From Anoplopoma fimbria (lineage: Eukaryota; Chordata; Actinopteri; Perciformes; Anoplopomatidae), in assembly GCF_027596085.1 (NCBI RefSeq), contig NC_072450.1, forward strand, positions 6,424,736 through 6,488,735: a stretch of DNA of 64,000 bases, in the 5' to 3' direction. The notes beneath the pieces were generated by a model, which ran no database searches, had not been told where the DNA came from, and was given only the letters and a program-made list of their open reading frames with translations. Positions 46,600 through 57,720 of the stretch are shown here, piece after piece (the first letter of the stretch is position 1; each line of letters begins with the position of its first letter). The position numbers and the translations under genes were made by a program.

Positions 46600-46920
46600 A
46601 GTCTTTCACGTTTCTGACATTTAAAGTTTTCCGCCACCAGGCTTGATAGGACAGGAGGGACAATCTACTGCTGCAGTCAGCCACAGACGCCCATTCATCT
46701 GGCCTTTTGTTTGTCCTAGCGAGAGTCCCCGTCATTGGATCACAGCCTGAGTCATTTGTTACTGTAGCGTTTTGCTGTGTGAAACCACGAGGCGTGATGG
46801 CCCATCTGGACCGGGCACAAATCAAAGAGCCCATAATACAGCGGACAGATGTTGTCCTCTGTCTGCCCACACCCCTTTCTGAGCTGATGCCGACAAATAT
46901 TTGATTCTGTTCACACGTTG
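46600..46920. promoter_or_regulatory. CNE-like block
   Basis: Balanced 320-bp stretch open on both strands (65 and 117 codons), with GTCATTGGATCACAGCC, CCTTTTGTTTGTCC and CTGAGTCATTTG (AP-1/Maf-like TGAGTCA) motifs. No protein domain is recognisable, so a regulatory element is preferred over an exon. Confidence 0.3.
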
Positions 46921-47700
46921 AAGCCTGTGATGGCGAGAAATAATGTTCCAAGACAAGGTTACAAATTACAATGTAATTAGCACATTTTCAGACAGTACAC
47001 TGTGTACACTGTGCGAAACGAGCACAGAATGTCCACAAAATGTCCCTTCAGGGATACAGCGATTAAATTAAAATTATGCATAAATCCAAACTCTATAGAG
47101 GGCTTTCAGGTGAAAGCAAACTGTCAGGTAGATATACTGAGAGTAATTTTGATTCATTTAACCTTTATTTAGCCAGATAAAATTAATTGAAAAAAATATA
47201 TTTCTTTGCAATGGCACTTTTTTTACACAACAAAACTTAAAACATATGGTTAACATCTGTACTAACTAATTACTTTTCAATCTGTTAAATTTGTGTTTTG
47301 ACAACTACTTTTAGAAGTTGTGCTTCTCAGGCTGTACATGGTGCTAGAACAGAGATGTGGTGGGAAAGACAAGGCCGTTTTCTCGTGTCAAAACTTCCAT
47401 CTCATTTCCGTTGTATGCCCTCTGGCTCAGGATACAGAGTGGAACGTACCAGCCACCTTTTCTGTTTCCAGCAAGTGTCAGGTCTGTTTGATTATGACTG
47501 AGGTAAAACGGCGGAAGGCAAACATGTTGTTGACATTTTAAACCAACTGCTATCACGGCTTTCTGTTTAGCTTTTACAAAAGTGTTTAAACCAGAGCAAC
47601 GTGTCGGTTAGCGGTATTTCTTATGAGAACATGGTGTGTATGGCTTCTGACTGATATGGAAAGGAGTTGGTTCTCCAGTTTTTTCTTGTTTCTAGTAGAG
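46921..47700. other. Non-coding, nothing recognised
   Basis: AT-rich. Overlapping frames at 47298-47556 on both strands have no domain. Confidence 0.45.
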
Positions 47701-47704
47701 AGTC

Positions 47705-47979
47705 AGCAAGGGGTGGACTGATCCAATTTGTTCAGTCATGATACAGATAGCAATACCTGGGCTTCCAATCCACAGTACCAATCGAATACCAGTGTTTGAT
47801 TAATAAGCTGTATGCCTCACTGTGTGGAAGCGACTGGGAGTTTTATTTTATGCATAAGGAAACATCACACTCTTACATTGCTTTCCTTATTTTGAAAACA
47901 AAATGTATCAAATAAATACATAGATATTATTTACTGACTCTTCATCGTTTATTATGAGAATACATTCTACACAAGCAAC

Positions 47980-48030
<51 letters not shown>

Positions 48031-48200
48031 TGAAAATTATCAGGAATTACATTCAAGTATTAACTTTTTAAATGCAGCAACAAAGTGGTCAAAACTTAAA
48101 AAAAGGAATTTAAATTATGGTATATAATGTACATAGCATATAAACATAGAATTATACCGAATAGATCGGCTCCAATGTCACCGATATCCGATCCATCCAT
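47705..48200. mobile_element. hAT-like element with internal A44
   Basis: The left side has AAGGGGTGGACTGATCC, CAGTCATGATACAGATAGC, CAATACCTGGGCTTCC and ACCAATCGAATACCAGTG. The right side has GATCGGCTCCAATGTCACC and GATATCCGATCC. Such GATACC/GATCGG strings mark a common fish hAT-type repeat. Termini are decayed. A 44-nt A run interrupts the body. Confidence 0.45.
47985..48028. repeat. Poly-A, 44 nt
   Basis: Forty-four consecutive A residues, the longest homopolymer in the window. It lies inside the hAT-like element, with no retroposon body next to it. Confidence 0.95.
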
Positions 48201-48745
48201 TTGAGTCAGTACAGGTGACCTTGGCTGCTGATTGGAAAAATGCTTGCCTAAATATGATTGATCATATTAAAAAACAAAATAAATTGGCTCTTGAATGCAA
48301 ATTGAGCTGTAGAGTTGTTGGTGCTCTTTGTAATCAGCTTTAAAAAAAAAAACCTGAGTGACATTATGTATGTATGTTCTCTCACCACACTTGAATGTGT
48401 CCACTTAAAGCCCCTACGGGAGCCGGGAAACCGAGAATGAGCAAACTGAAAGCAGTGCATAAATTGGCAAATTCGAGTAAGGAATGTCCAATTTTTCCAA
48501 CAAATCACAAAACTTATGCAACCATAATTATCACTGAAGATGCTGTAATGTTAGTGTTAAAGTCCTGGCAGGTAAACATTGTTACATTTTAGTAGTAAAA
48601 AATGTTGATAAGCGAAGGCAACATGCGTGTCCATGTTTACTAAAACAAAATGTCAAAAATATTCCTATCACAGAGTTAGTGTGGTAATAACTACATAACC
48701 CGACCTCTGTAAAGCCCTGGCTCTCAGAATACGGTATTAGTGTGA
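48201..48745. other. Non-coding, nothing recognised
   Basis: AT-rich; A10 near 48342. No gene. Confidence 0.5.
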
Positions 48746-48749
48746 GACA

Positions 48750-49075
48750 AAATGATAGAGACCATGAGGTTCAAAGGTCAGCGGCGCCTTAACCATGTCT
48801 CCGCCAGCTGTAATTCTATTTGATCCACCTCTGTGATCTGATGAATGATCCCGCTCGCCCACTTCTTTCACGAGGGCAAGAAGGTCATTGATTTCTCCTG
48901 CTCTGTTGTTGCTGCTCAGTACCAGACCATAATACACGGGTGCTAATTCTAAAGGAGAGGCGCACACACACACCTCAGTAAAGCCCCAGGCGTGAGGGAA
49001 TTGGATATTGGATGTTATCTCCCTCGGTCCTGGACCACATGTTGACAAATGAAGGCTTGCACTCTGCTGCAAACA
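48750..49075. promoter_or_regulatory. CNE-like block
   Basis: Balanced 325-bp stretch with CAGCTGTAATTCTATTTGATC, GATCTGATGAATGATCCCG and GGGTGCTAATTCTAAAGG. A 111-codon minus frame spans it but has no domain and no initiation or splice context. One of the stronger CNE candidates. Confidence 0.35.
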
Positions 49076-49399
49076 TAAAGGTCTAGTGCTATACAGCTCC
49101 CGTGTAGCACCACGTGTAAATCATATTGGACGCTGATAATACTTTATTAAAAAGTGGATCTGTAACCATTCTGAAATAATGAACTGGAAGTAAACATTGT
49201 GTCTCCGATGTATTATCTCCCACCAAACGGCAAAAGCATACTGTTAATTACTTAATTTTACGGAGCATCAGTTTCACAGGTAGGACAGTGTTTTTCATGC
49301 TGGTACATGTGAGGGTTGCTGGTAAATTGATTAAGAAGTTTAATAAAATAAAAAAAAAAGAATAGCTGATGCAAACAGATTTTCTACCATGAGGTTAAT

Positions 49400-49560
49400 G
49401 GTGTACGGCACAAAGTGAAGTAATGACCTCGTCTCGACTAATTACTTTACAACATGCCTTCCCAACACTTATTCAGCTCATCTGTCAGTGAAGCCTCTAA
49501 TTGACTGCTCTAGAGATTCTGAGTACAACCACACATTGCGGTCTGCGCTAGTAGCACAAC
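49400..49560. promoter_or_regulatory. CNE-like block
   Basis: Contains AGTAATGACCTCG, CGACTAATTACTTTAC (a palindromic TAATTA homeodomain site) and CCTCTAATTGACTGC. The call is compositional. Confidence 0.35.
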
Positions 49561-50185
49561 ACATCCATCAACACATATACATACATACATACCTACCTTT
49601 CTCACCTTTAGGTTATTATTAAGCTGTGGTTTGCATCCAGTGCACATAGCACATTCATTTTAGCAAATCTGTCTGCCTGTGTTTGTAACGTATAATCACA
49701 AAGGGAAGCCTTTCTGATGTGTTTCTCAATCTGCCGTAGACGCAGAGAGAAATTGACATACTTATACTTAAATATCACAACATGAAAGGGCTAAATTAGT
49801 TGTAGCATAAAAGAAATCTAAAATATTCTTAAACACTTCATGAATTGTTTTTTTGGCAGATTTTTCCATTGCTTTCTCCTATATCCACTGTCATGTCCAC
49901 TTCCCTCTGCTCTGCAGTTCTTGTCACTGACATATCTGTAGTTACAGACAGACATGTGCTACTTTTATGACTAAAATAAACTTAAGTTTATGTACTTAGT
50001 TATATTCCACGACTGCTAAAACAAGAGCATAACATTTTTTACAAGAGCACAAAGTTCTTCATAGATCTAGCCTCTAAATCTTGCTCTGAAAGTGCACCAG
50101 ATGATGCATTGTCTTAAAAAAAAATGTTAAAAATATTCTTCTGAGAAACACTGAGTAAAAGTATCTAATCAGGGTCAGCGACTCA
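49561..50185. other. Non-coding, with a CATA run
   Basis: A short (CATA)n repeat lies at 49575-49596. The remainder is AT-rich and unassigned. Confidence 0.5.
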
Positions 50186-50189
50186 AGGC

Positions 50190-50395
50190 CTAAAGATTGT
50201 AGACATGGTGAAAGGGTTCAGTTGGTCCGACCAAACATCAGAATGTGATCTAAGTGACTGACTGTGGAATGATTGTTGATGGTTTGAGTAGCTCACAAAC
50301 TGCTGATGTCCTGATTTGTCCTTTCTTGTGATAATGGTGGGAAAACAAAACCATCCAGTGAACGTCAGTTCAGTGTATAAAAACGTTATTTATAT
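50190..50395 (+). repeat. Decayed dispersed repeat
   Basis: TGACTGACTGTGGAATGATTG, GGTTTGAGTAGCTCACAAAC, TGCTGATGTCCTG and CATCCAGTGAACGTCAGTTC match, with decay, a very common fish repeat string (tggtttgagtatctcagaaac / catccagtgagcggcagttc). Probably of DNA-transposon origin; family not named. Confidence 0.45.
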
Positions 50396-51150
50396 TAGAA
50401 TGGTGTACCAAAGAAAATGAACACTGATTTATCTCTCTCTCTCGCCTCTAACAAGGCTAAGCATGAAAAATAAATCTAACCGTATCTAGCAAAATGAAAC
50501 AATAACATTTGCCTTCTTTTGATGGTTCCTTTGTGGCTGTTGATTAAATATAATTATTTGTGTTTTGAATCCTATTCCCTGTAAATGGTGTTGTGTCAGT
50601 AGTTCTTTTCGACACTACAGTAAACAGCCAGCCGAAGTCACTCTAAAGTCATTTACACAGTTGGGGTATTCTTTTTTTGTGGGCAATTAATTCAAAGATA
50701 TGTATTTTTTGACCTGTTGTTTTTTTCCATGAGTGCTTTCAATCAGAATGCTAATATTAGGCGATGTTATTTGTTGTGGAGCGAGTGATTTTTCGATCTT
50801 AGCTTCCAAACAAAAAATATAGGCATCAACCGGACATACTCAATACGTAAACTGTAGTCAGGAACCAAGACAGCAAACTTTATTACTTCTTTCAACCTTG
50901 ACAAAGACAACTTTTTTGTTTTGCTAAAAGGAAACTCAATAAAACAGCTTATAGTAGCTTAGGCTATTCAACTATTTACCTCAGACAGACTGCCAGATGC
51001 TGCTCCGGGTGAATAGGATCCCGGATGGTCCTCTGACTAAGCAAGTCTATTTCAACCTTTTATTGAAAAAGTGTTGAAAGAGTTGCAAATTTGCTTCGCA
51101 GCCAGTATGAATAATTTTGTTAGAATAGAGTTATTTGCATTTCGTATCGA
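50396..51150. other. Non-coding, nothing recognised
   Basis: AT-rich unique-looking sequence. Confidence 0.5.
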
Positions 51151-51155
51151 TAATT

Positions 51156-51455
51156 CGTCACATTACATTACAGTCATTTAGCAGACGCTTTTATCCAAAG
51201 CGACTTACAGTCAGTAGTATATTACATATCATTCATCCATTCACACACTGATGACAGGCTACCATGCAAGGTGCCACCATCAGACTCTAACTAACATTCA
51301 TGCAACATCCAGTCCACACCGATGGCAAGCCTTCGGGAGCAACTTGGGGTTGAGTGTCTTGCCCAAGGACACATCGACTGCCGTAGCCGGGTATCGAACC
51401 ACCGACCCTCTGATTGGAGAACTACCTTGCTCTCCACTACGCCACAGCCGTCACA
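51156..51455 (-). mobile_element. tRNA-SINE with UnaL2-type tail, copy 3
   Basis: Element about 51450 down to 51163, flanked by CGTCACA (51156-51162 and 51449-51455), of which the outer GTCACA is the likely duplication. A and B boxes, central domain and LINE-type tail are all intact. Over 281 bp it has no indels and 5 substitutions relative to the 24.2 kb copy. Confidence 0.9.
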
Positions 51456-52120
51456 CACCCATTGTCTAAAGGCCCATACCCTTTCCTCCAAAAAAATCGT
51501 TGAATCGTTTCCTACCAACGATACAGACCATTGTGTATTAATTAACTGTTGTTTACTTTCAAATACAAGCACCCACTAGCACACAGCCAAGGCTTTTCAA
51601 GCACTGACAAAATTGTCAGTTCCAGAGAGGGGAACATTCTTGTTTTGCCAAGGCAATTTATTTTGAAAGGGCTCATTAAAGGATAACATTGTTATTTTCC
51701 CTGGCATATTTTTAACAAACACCCCTGGCTCGGCTGTACAACCATAAATCATCTTTCCCCTTGGAAGTGTGCATGGGAGAGCACATGAATTTACAGGATA
51801 CAACCTGTAATCTACTGACCAAATATTCAATGTTTATGTTGTGTTTTTATATTTTATTTCACTAGCAGATGGAAAGCATTTTTTTAAAAAAGGCACAGGA
51901 AAAAAAAGGATTTACTGATGTGTTTACATTATAAAACACCCTTGCAAAAAAGAAACCTTTATAAAACTTAAAAAAGACGTCATGCACTCAGACTAATATC
52001 ATTGTAATTACTAGAGTTCCAGCAAAGAAGAAAGCCTAAGGTGGTACATCTTCTTTTATTTTCAGCAGCTTGTACTTGTTTACTGACAATATTGCTTCAT
52101 GATTAAACGCCCCATGCGTC
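51456..52120. other. Non-coding, nothing recognised
   Basis: AT-rich; minus frame at 51597-51830 has no signature. Confidence 0.5.
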
Positions 52121-52125
52121 AGCAG

Positions 52126-52400
52126 CTAAAGGGATAGTTCAAACTCTTCCACTCAAACAAAATTACTTATGTGTTATGAAAGCAAGGGGGAGAGCTAGTT
52201 AGCTGTTAGCCGCCAGTGTGAGTCCTGCGGTTTATTAGTTTGACATGAAGCATTACACAGTGAACTGCAGTAAATCTGCACAGAGATGCATTACAGCATT
52301 TGGTCGTTGCACACAGCGTCGGCGTATCCATATCGTCGGTCAAGGCCCTTGAAGAAATACTGCAGCCTGTCATAAGCGACATTTTTTGAATTATCACAAT
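52126..52400. repeat. Possible MITE-like fragment
   Basis: Starts CTAAAGGGATAGTTCAAACT, a terminus style seen in fish non-autonomous elements, and carries GCTAGTTAGCTGTTAGCC. No inverted partner end was found. Confidence 0.25.
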
Positions 52401-53560
52401 CGAAAAAGAGGGGACTATTGAAGGGACAAGTGCTTATAAAACAGTGTGATTCATTGTTGAGATATTGTCATTATGCAACACGCGTGCACAACGAAATGCA
52501 GTTGTAGCCCATTTGCAAGAAAAACATTACAAACAAAACAAAACAAAATGTGCATTCCTGTTTTTTTATTTGCATCATAAGGAATTTAAAACCGCAGCAA
52601 GAAAAACTATTTTCTGGGCAGATTATGTCACCAACATTTTAACATTCAAAATGCAACATCAGGAAAGCATTTTCCATCAACTTTGTTAGCAAAGATGATG
52701 TTGCACCTTCAAGTTTGCTACCAAACCAACAGACCGCTAGCCCCGCTTAAACTACTAATGTTACCACTGTGCTAACCAATGTCATGTGAAAAGGTAAGCT
52801 TTATGCTCTCTGGTCTTTGTTGAAGGTACTGAGGAAATTTGCTTGCATGAAGTTAGCAGTAATCTCATAGCGGTGCAGTATGGGTATTGTTTATTTGTTG
52901 ATGAATAAATGCTGTTACTCCCCAACACCCAAGCTTAGTTCCCGTTTCTTGCTTGCCTGCCACTTGCTGATTTAAATGAAGTGTGTTAGCCCCAAAGTTA
53001 GCAACCAATTTGGCCCAGGTGCACCTAAGGTGGACTGACTTTTGTGCTCGGTGATGTCTGCTTAACCCGGAAAAAACAACCAAGCCAATCAGAGATTTGT
53101 AGGGAGGAATAAAATACGGGGACGCCATCTTTCCATGCCAGAGATATGCAAACAAAAAAAAAAGGCACGAAAACAGGCTATACAAGGAGTTCAGTGGCCT
53201 TACATAAATTACAACTCTTGAATGAAACGATTTCTTGAAGTGACATGAATAACTGCTTACTGCTCCTAGCAACCAGAACCACAGTTGATCGTGTCGTCAT
53301 GTAATTGTGATACACAACATGAAGACAAAGTCAGACTGTAAATAAGTGAGGATGAACAGAAGTTCAGTCTAATTATCACATAGGGCACATTCAGTTGACC
53401 ACATAACATGTTTTCACACCTGTGCAGTTTTCAGATATGGCGCTGTGACTAAGGTTATGGAGGGATTATTGATATTTCAGAGACTGAGGCAATATTTTGT
53501 GGTGTCACTGAACACCGTTTCAACATTTTAAAGCCGAATTTATTCTTGACATGATGCTTG
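52401..53560. other. Non-coding, nothing recognised
   Basis: The 135-codon minus frame at 52865-53272 has a hydrophobic stretch but no domain, and its neighbourhood is AT-rich. No elements identified. Confidence 0.45.
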
Positions 53561-53564
53561 TCTA

Positions 53565-53765
53565 AAACCCTCTCAGGGACAAATCTGGACTACTTCAGAA
53601 CTAATCATTATAAACTTCATGAAATCTTAATGTTCACTGTCACTGCCAATGATTGGAGCTCTGCCAGTCAATTTCACATTGGAAGGACGCCTCGGAATCA
53701 TATAATTTGATTTTGCTTGGTGGAGCAGTCGTTTAATTTGAATTTGGATCAAGAATACCGTCTTG
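53565..53765. promoter_or_regulatory. CNE-like block
   Basis: Contains GAACTAATCATTATAAAC, GTCAATTTCACATTGG and GTTTAATTTGAATTTGG in moderately balanced flanks. The call is compositional. Confidence 0.3.
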
Positions 53766-54615
53766 AAATTGTCAGTATATTGCTGGAGAACACTACTGGG
53801 TTAGTTACCAAGAAGCACTGTGGTCTAGTCTGACTTTTCTGTAGCTACCTCGGCTTTAAGACACATGAGACGGTCTATCTCGGCCCACAGTTCAGAAAAC
53901 AACAACAGCGTGAAGCACGGCACTGACCTCCATAACGGCTCGAGCGCAGCATGAGATGGACACATCTGCACCTCTGTTCTTGTTACTAAAGGAGACTTTA
54001 TTTGAGATTTAATATACTCTTGTCAGCAGAGCAGGTGCAGTCTGTTGAAGGGCTGTAATACACACACAGCGGCAGACCTCAGATGTCTGTCTTGCTCTAT
54101 TGGATCAGTGGCAAACACGTATTTTTAGATATCCGAGGCACTCTGCTTTCTTTAGGTCCCTTTAAGCAGCTCACAGGTGTAACAAAACATGGATGATGGA
54201 AGTCGGCCCTAAAGCTATTTTGAAAAGGTTGAGCTGGCTGCCTGCATTAGTCGTCACATAGTTTTCAATTTCGACAGAACACAATGTAATGCAGCTTTAA
54301 TACGTTTCAGTCTCTACAGCTCAATGTCTGCACAAAGCTCAACTTCAACGAGTGTCACATTGACTGGTCTTGTCAATATGAGAAATGAATTAAAGAAAAT
54401 TAATCATCATCTCATCAGCACAGCAGACAGGTCCCAATGTCACATTCACTACAGAAGTATCAAAAAGATACAACAGGTACTACAAATGAATAGAGTACAA
54501 TTCCAAAAGTTTGAGAGATTAAGGTTCTGTGTCTGAAAAGCATCTTTTTCTAAGCACCAGCAGCTTTTTTTATTTTTTTTAAAATTGTTTTCAACGAGGA
54601 GAGAACGTAGACGGA
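53766..54615. other. Non-coding, partly balanced
   Basis: 53.8-54.2 kb is balanced with short CNE-like wording (CTCTATTGGATCAGTGGC). No gene or repeat was recognised. Confidence 0.4.
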
Positions 54616-54619
54616 AGCC

Positions 54620-55145
54620 TAGAGATTACGCTCTGCACGTCATTTCTTTTTCAGGAGAAGCGCTGGTGACGTCACTGTAGAGAAATGGAGGAAAGGCTTG
54701 TTCTATTAGCCAATGTCATGATAGTAGTGTCTGTCTGGCATAGACAGCTCAGGATAGACAGACACTACTATCATAACATTGGCTAATAATTGGCTGGGTG
54801 GACATGGTGCTGCTGGTGAGTGTTGTGCTTTTAATGCCGCACACCTCGTTTCCGACGGATCGTCCTCCTTGCTCTGACATTACGGCTGTCAGATTGGATA
54901 GTTACAAGCCCATCCACACAAAAGGATGAAGAAAGCATCCTCCGTTTGATGCTCATTGTGAAAAACAAATGTCAAACAAATAGATAGTAGCCTAATGCGA
55001 TGCTACAAAGATGGACAGAGTGTCGATATCAAGATATTGTCTAGAAACATTAACAAAAAGTGCTCGGAAATGTAGTAAAGAAGCGCTCCCCGGCGCCCTG
55101 CAAGCTCTTTTATGCCAGCAAAAGACGCTATGTGGACACAGGCCC
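54620..55145. repeat. Possible dispersed repeat containing a CRE and a hairpin
   Basis: Wording such as GGAGAAGCGCTGGTGACGTCAC, GCTCTGACATTACGGCTGTC and TATGTGGACACAGGCCC resembles a fish repeat. TGACGTCA (54667-54674) is a perfect cAMP-response-element palindrome. The strong hairpin at 54705-54787 lies within. Family and ends are not established. Confidence 0.3.
54705..54787. repeat. Perfect-class inverted repeat, 32-bp arms
   Basis: Arms 54705-54736 and 54756-54787 are complementary except for one position (a C opposite the T-equivalent), with a 19-nt loop. The transcript would form an 83-nt hairpin with the dimensions of a microRNA precursor. No known mature microRNA is recognised. A miniature transposon or a local inverted duplication is equally possible. 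Confidence 0.9.
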
Positions 55146-56935
55146 TAAAATGGCAGTCCTTAAGATTCAGTCCTAGTGATGAGTGGAAACAAAGAAATTG
55201 TGATTGTGAAGAGTTTAGCAGTCTGGCGACTTGGGCCGGGTCCAAAATTCAATACTGACATGCTCCCTTTCAGAATTGTGCACACAGTTAAATTGTTTGT
55301 GTGTATTCAATGGAGAAAAACTGTAATATGGCATATTTTCCATGAATGTCACCACGGACACCCTGTTTGTAATACTGCAAACATGTAAATATTGCAATAC
55401 ATTTAGCGTTATCGCATGACAGGTGATACTATCAGCAGCATAAATGTGGATGATCACAACAAAAAGAAAGTAGAACAGCAGGTAGCTAATTACTTCACAT
55501 CATTTACTGTCAAAGAGCTGACAATTGAAAGCAAAGGAGACTGACTCGTAGGAGTTGGTCGCAGTTTTGTCATGTTGCGTTAAAGAAATATGTTTATTTA
55601 AGAGTTGTTATTTCTGTAGGGTGACTTTACTACGTGTTCAGCTGACTCTGGCAGAGTGAGAAAAATAGCACAATCCCTTAAAACTACTATATCTCTAAAC
55701 AATCTCTTTAACCAAATCACACACACATATAGGCTATTCTGTGTGATCTATTTCTGATAATTAATGTAATATTGTGTATCACTTGCATTTACTGAGCCTC
55801 CCCTGAAACAGTTTGGAGCCCCTCTGGTTAGATGCTGTACTGTATGTTGTTGCCTCAGTACCTGTACTCTGTACAGTGACAATAAAGTTGTATCTTAATC
55901 TGTGTTTTCTCTCTGTGCTACTTATTTACACACAAATTCTCATATTAGTTCTTATCATTTTAATGAGCATTTCTCTATCAGGTACAATCTTTCTTGGAAC
56001 AGAAGGAATGTAACTAAATAATGGTATGTTATTTAAGTGGTATATATCCCCCAGGTGTTATGGCTTTCACTGCTGTAGGTCAATGGTTGCTTGTAACTCT
56101 GTTGCTATTTAACACTTTGGCTTATGTACTTTTGAGCTCACTGCAAAATAAAGATATAAATCTAAAGTATATATAGGAAAAAAGTAAAGTAATCTTAGGA
56201 AATGCACAAAGAAGAATGAAGGAGGATCCCCACTGAGACCAGACAACATCACTTGCCTTCAGAATAAGAAAACCTCGTTCACAACCAAACTGGCATTTGT
56301 TATAATTCAAATGACTAAAATATCCAGACCTAAAACCTATTATTTCGTTCACGGCGCCATGCCGTTCTTTCTACTTGTCAAGAATAAATCTATAACAATC
56401 TCTGGTTCTTTAACAAACCGTTTCCCACAAGACCTTTGCAGTTTAAACACCACCAGTCAGAATGAAGCCGGTCGAGCGGCTGTGTTTAGTTCAGACAGGG
56501 CTTTAATAATAGCAGGGAGGGCAGATAGTGAAAAACCTTCATTTAAACAGTGGAGATCATATCTACAAAGATCGAAGGACAGCTTTAGAAGAGACTGTGT
56601 ACATGTTGAGATAGAAACCACAATGATGTATCATACGTGCTGCCAAATACTTTTCCAACCAAGCTGCTTACTTAAAAGTGTTACGTTGTTAATAACTTTG
56701 ATTTAAGAGCAACTTCTTTTTTTCTTGACTGATTATGCAATTTATTATCAATTTAACAGTCTGTTTGCAAACATTGTGAGAAAATGAATTTGTGATGTTC
56801 ACTGGATTCTAGCAGTGAGGCTTCTTTGTGAGGGTTCCTATTTACTACTCTTGTAACCGCTCCTATCCACCCTGTCTACTTCCACTCCAGTTGCCTCCAG
56901 ATTCCCAAAGAAATGGGCATATTGCATTCAGGTGT
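55146..56935. other. Non-coding; LINE-like tail near 55.86-55.90 kb
   Basis: ACAGTGACAATAAAGTTGTATC at 55875-55896 resembles a recurring fish LINE 3' end or a polyadenylation site (AATAAA), but no body could be defined. 56.44-56.60 kb is CNE-like and crossed by a 131-codon frame with no domain. The rest is AT-rich. Confidence 0.35.
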
Positions 56936-56940
56936 AAGCT

Positions 56941-57148
56941 ATAGAGTGCTGCAGGGATGACTTATGTTTGTAGGCAAAACCCCAGAAGCACTGGTCCCCT
57001 CGACAGAAAGACTAAAGGGTTTTCATTGGATTTGGCATGGTTGTAGAACAAAAGCTCTGTGGAAAACAAATGTACGATACTTACACGTTTTGTTCAGCAA
57101 GATCTTTAAAAATGATTCCTGGGTTTTAAGACTCCTGCAGCACTCTAT
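56941..57148. mobile_element. 208-bp MITE with 15-bp perfect inverted ends
   Basis: ATAGAGTGCTGCAGG at 56941-56955 is exactly complementary to 57134-57148. Similarity continues weakly inward (GATGACTTA against AGTCTTAAA). TA dinucleotides flank the inner GAGTGCTGCAGG form, which would suit a Tc1/mariner-type target duplication, but this is ambiguous. The same 15-mer occurs at 42070. Confidence 0.75.
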
Positions 57149-57299
57149 TCACTCATTGTTACTTTTGTAACTTTTGTGTGGTCGTGTCCTTTGGCTTTTC
57201 ATCTTGTTTAAGTCTAGACCCTTTCGGTCAAAAAGTAAAGGCTTAATGGTACAGCACATATTGATCATTTTGTTTTTGGCGGAGGTCCTATTTTGGAGC

Positions 57300-57560
57300 C
57301 GAGGAAAATGGTTTTCGGAGTTAAGTGTGGATGAACTTGGCTGGCCCACACGCAACCCAGATCTCAACCCCATGCAACACCTTTACGGCTGAGCTGGAAC
57401 GCCGACTACAAGCCTGGCCTTATCAACGAAGACATCGGTACTCAACCTCAGGACCTGTGGATAAAATCCCTGCAGCCATAATCCAAAATCTTTTCTAAAA
57501 GTCTTCCCAGGAGAGTGGATGCTTTTATAAGAGCAAAACGTGGGTGGCAGAGACAAAAGG
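57300..57560 (+). pseudogene. Tc1-like transposase, C-terminal remnant
   Basis: One frame reads WFSELSVDELGWPTRNPDLN and then PMQHLYG before a stop. After a one-base loss the text continues ELERRLQAWP, and a third frame gives SLPRRVDAFIRAKRGWQR. This is the region of the third catalytic residue in Tc1/mariner DDE transposases (NPIEHLW in active relatives). Here the catalytic glutamate is glutamine, and stops and frameshifts are present, so the copy is dead. Upstream catalytic regions and terminal repeats are absent. Confidence 0.85.
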
Positions 57561-57720
57561 CTTGGTTCAAACAGGTGAATATCTGGGACGCAGACAGAGT
57601 AACCTTTCAGTGCAGCCTCCCCTGAAATACATTAGCTCCTTTGAAAAGGCTATCGATAATGGTCAGCTCTTTGCTTTGATTTTGCCTTTAGCTTCAAAAG
57701 TGAGAAAGACCCTGTAATCA
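57561..57720. promoter_or_regulatory. CNE-like block
   Basis: Contains CCTTTGAAAAGGCTATCG, a near-palindromic CTTTGAAAAG (TCF/LEF-like), and TCGATAATGGTCAGC. Composition only. Confidence 0.3.

Noticed and set aside
48737..49072. 111-codon minus-strand frame as a host exon
   Set aside because: No acceptor or donor fits its edges and no domain is seen; a conserved non-coding block explains the low stop density better.
52865..53272. 135-codon minus-strand frame with a hydrophobic stretch
   Set aside because: The hydrophobic part comes from A/T-rich sequence on the complementary strand; no domain or conserved motif.
56311..56706. 131-codon plus-strand frame
   Set aside because: No domain or splice signals; the central part looks CNE-like.
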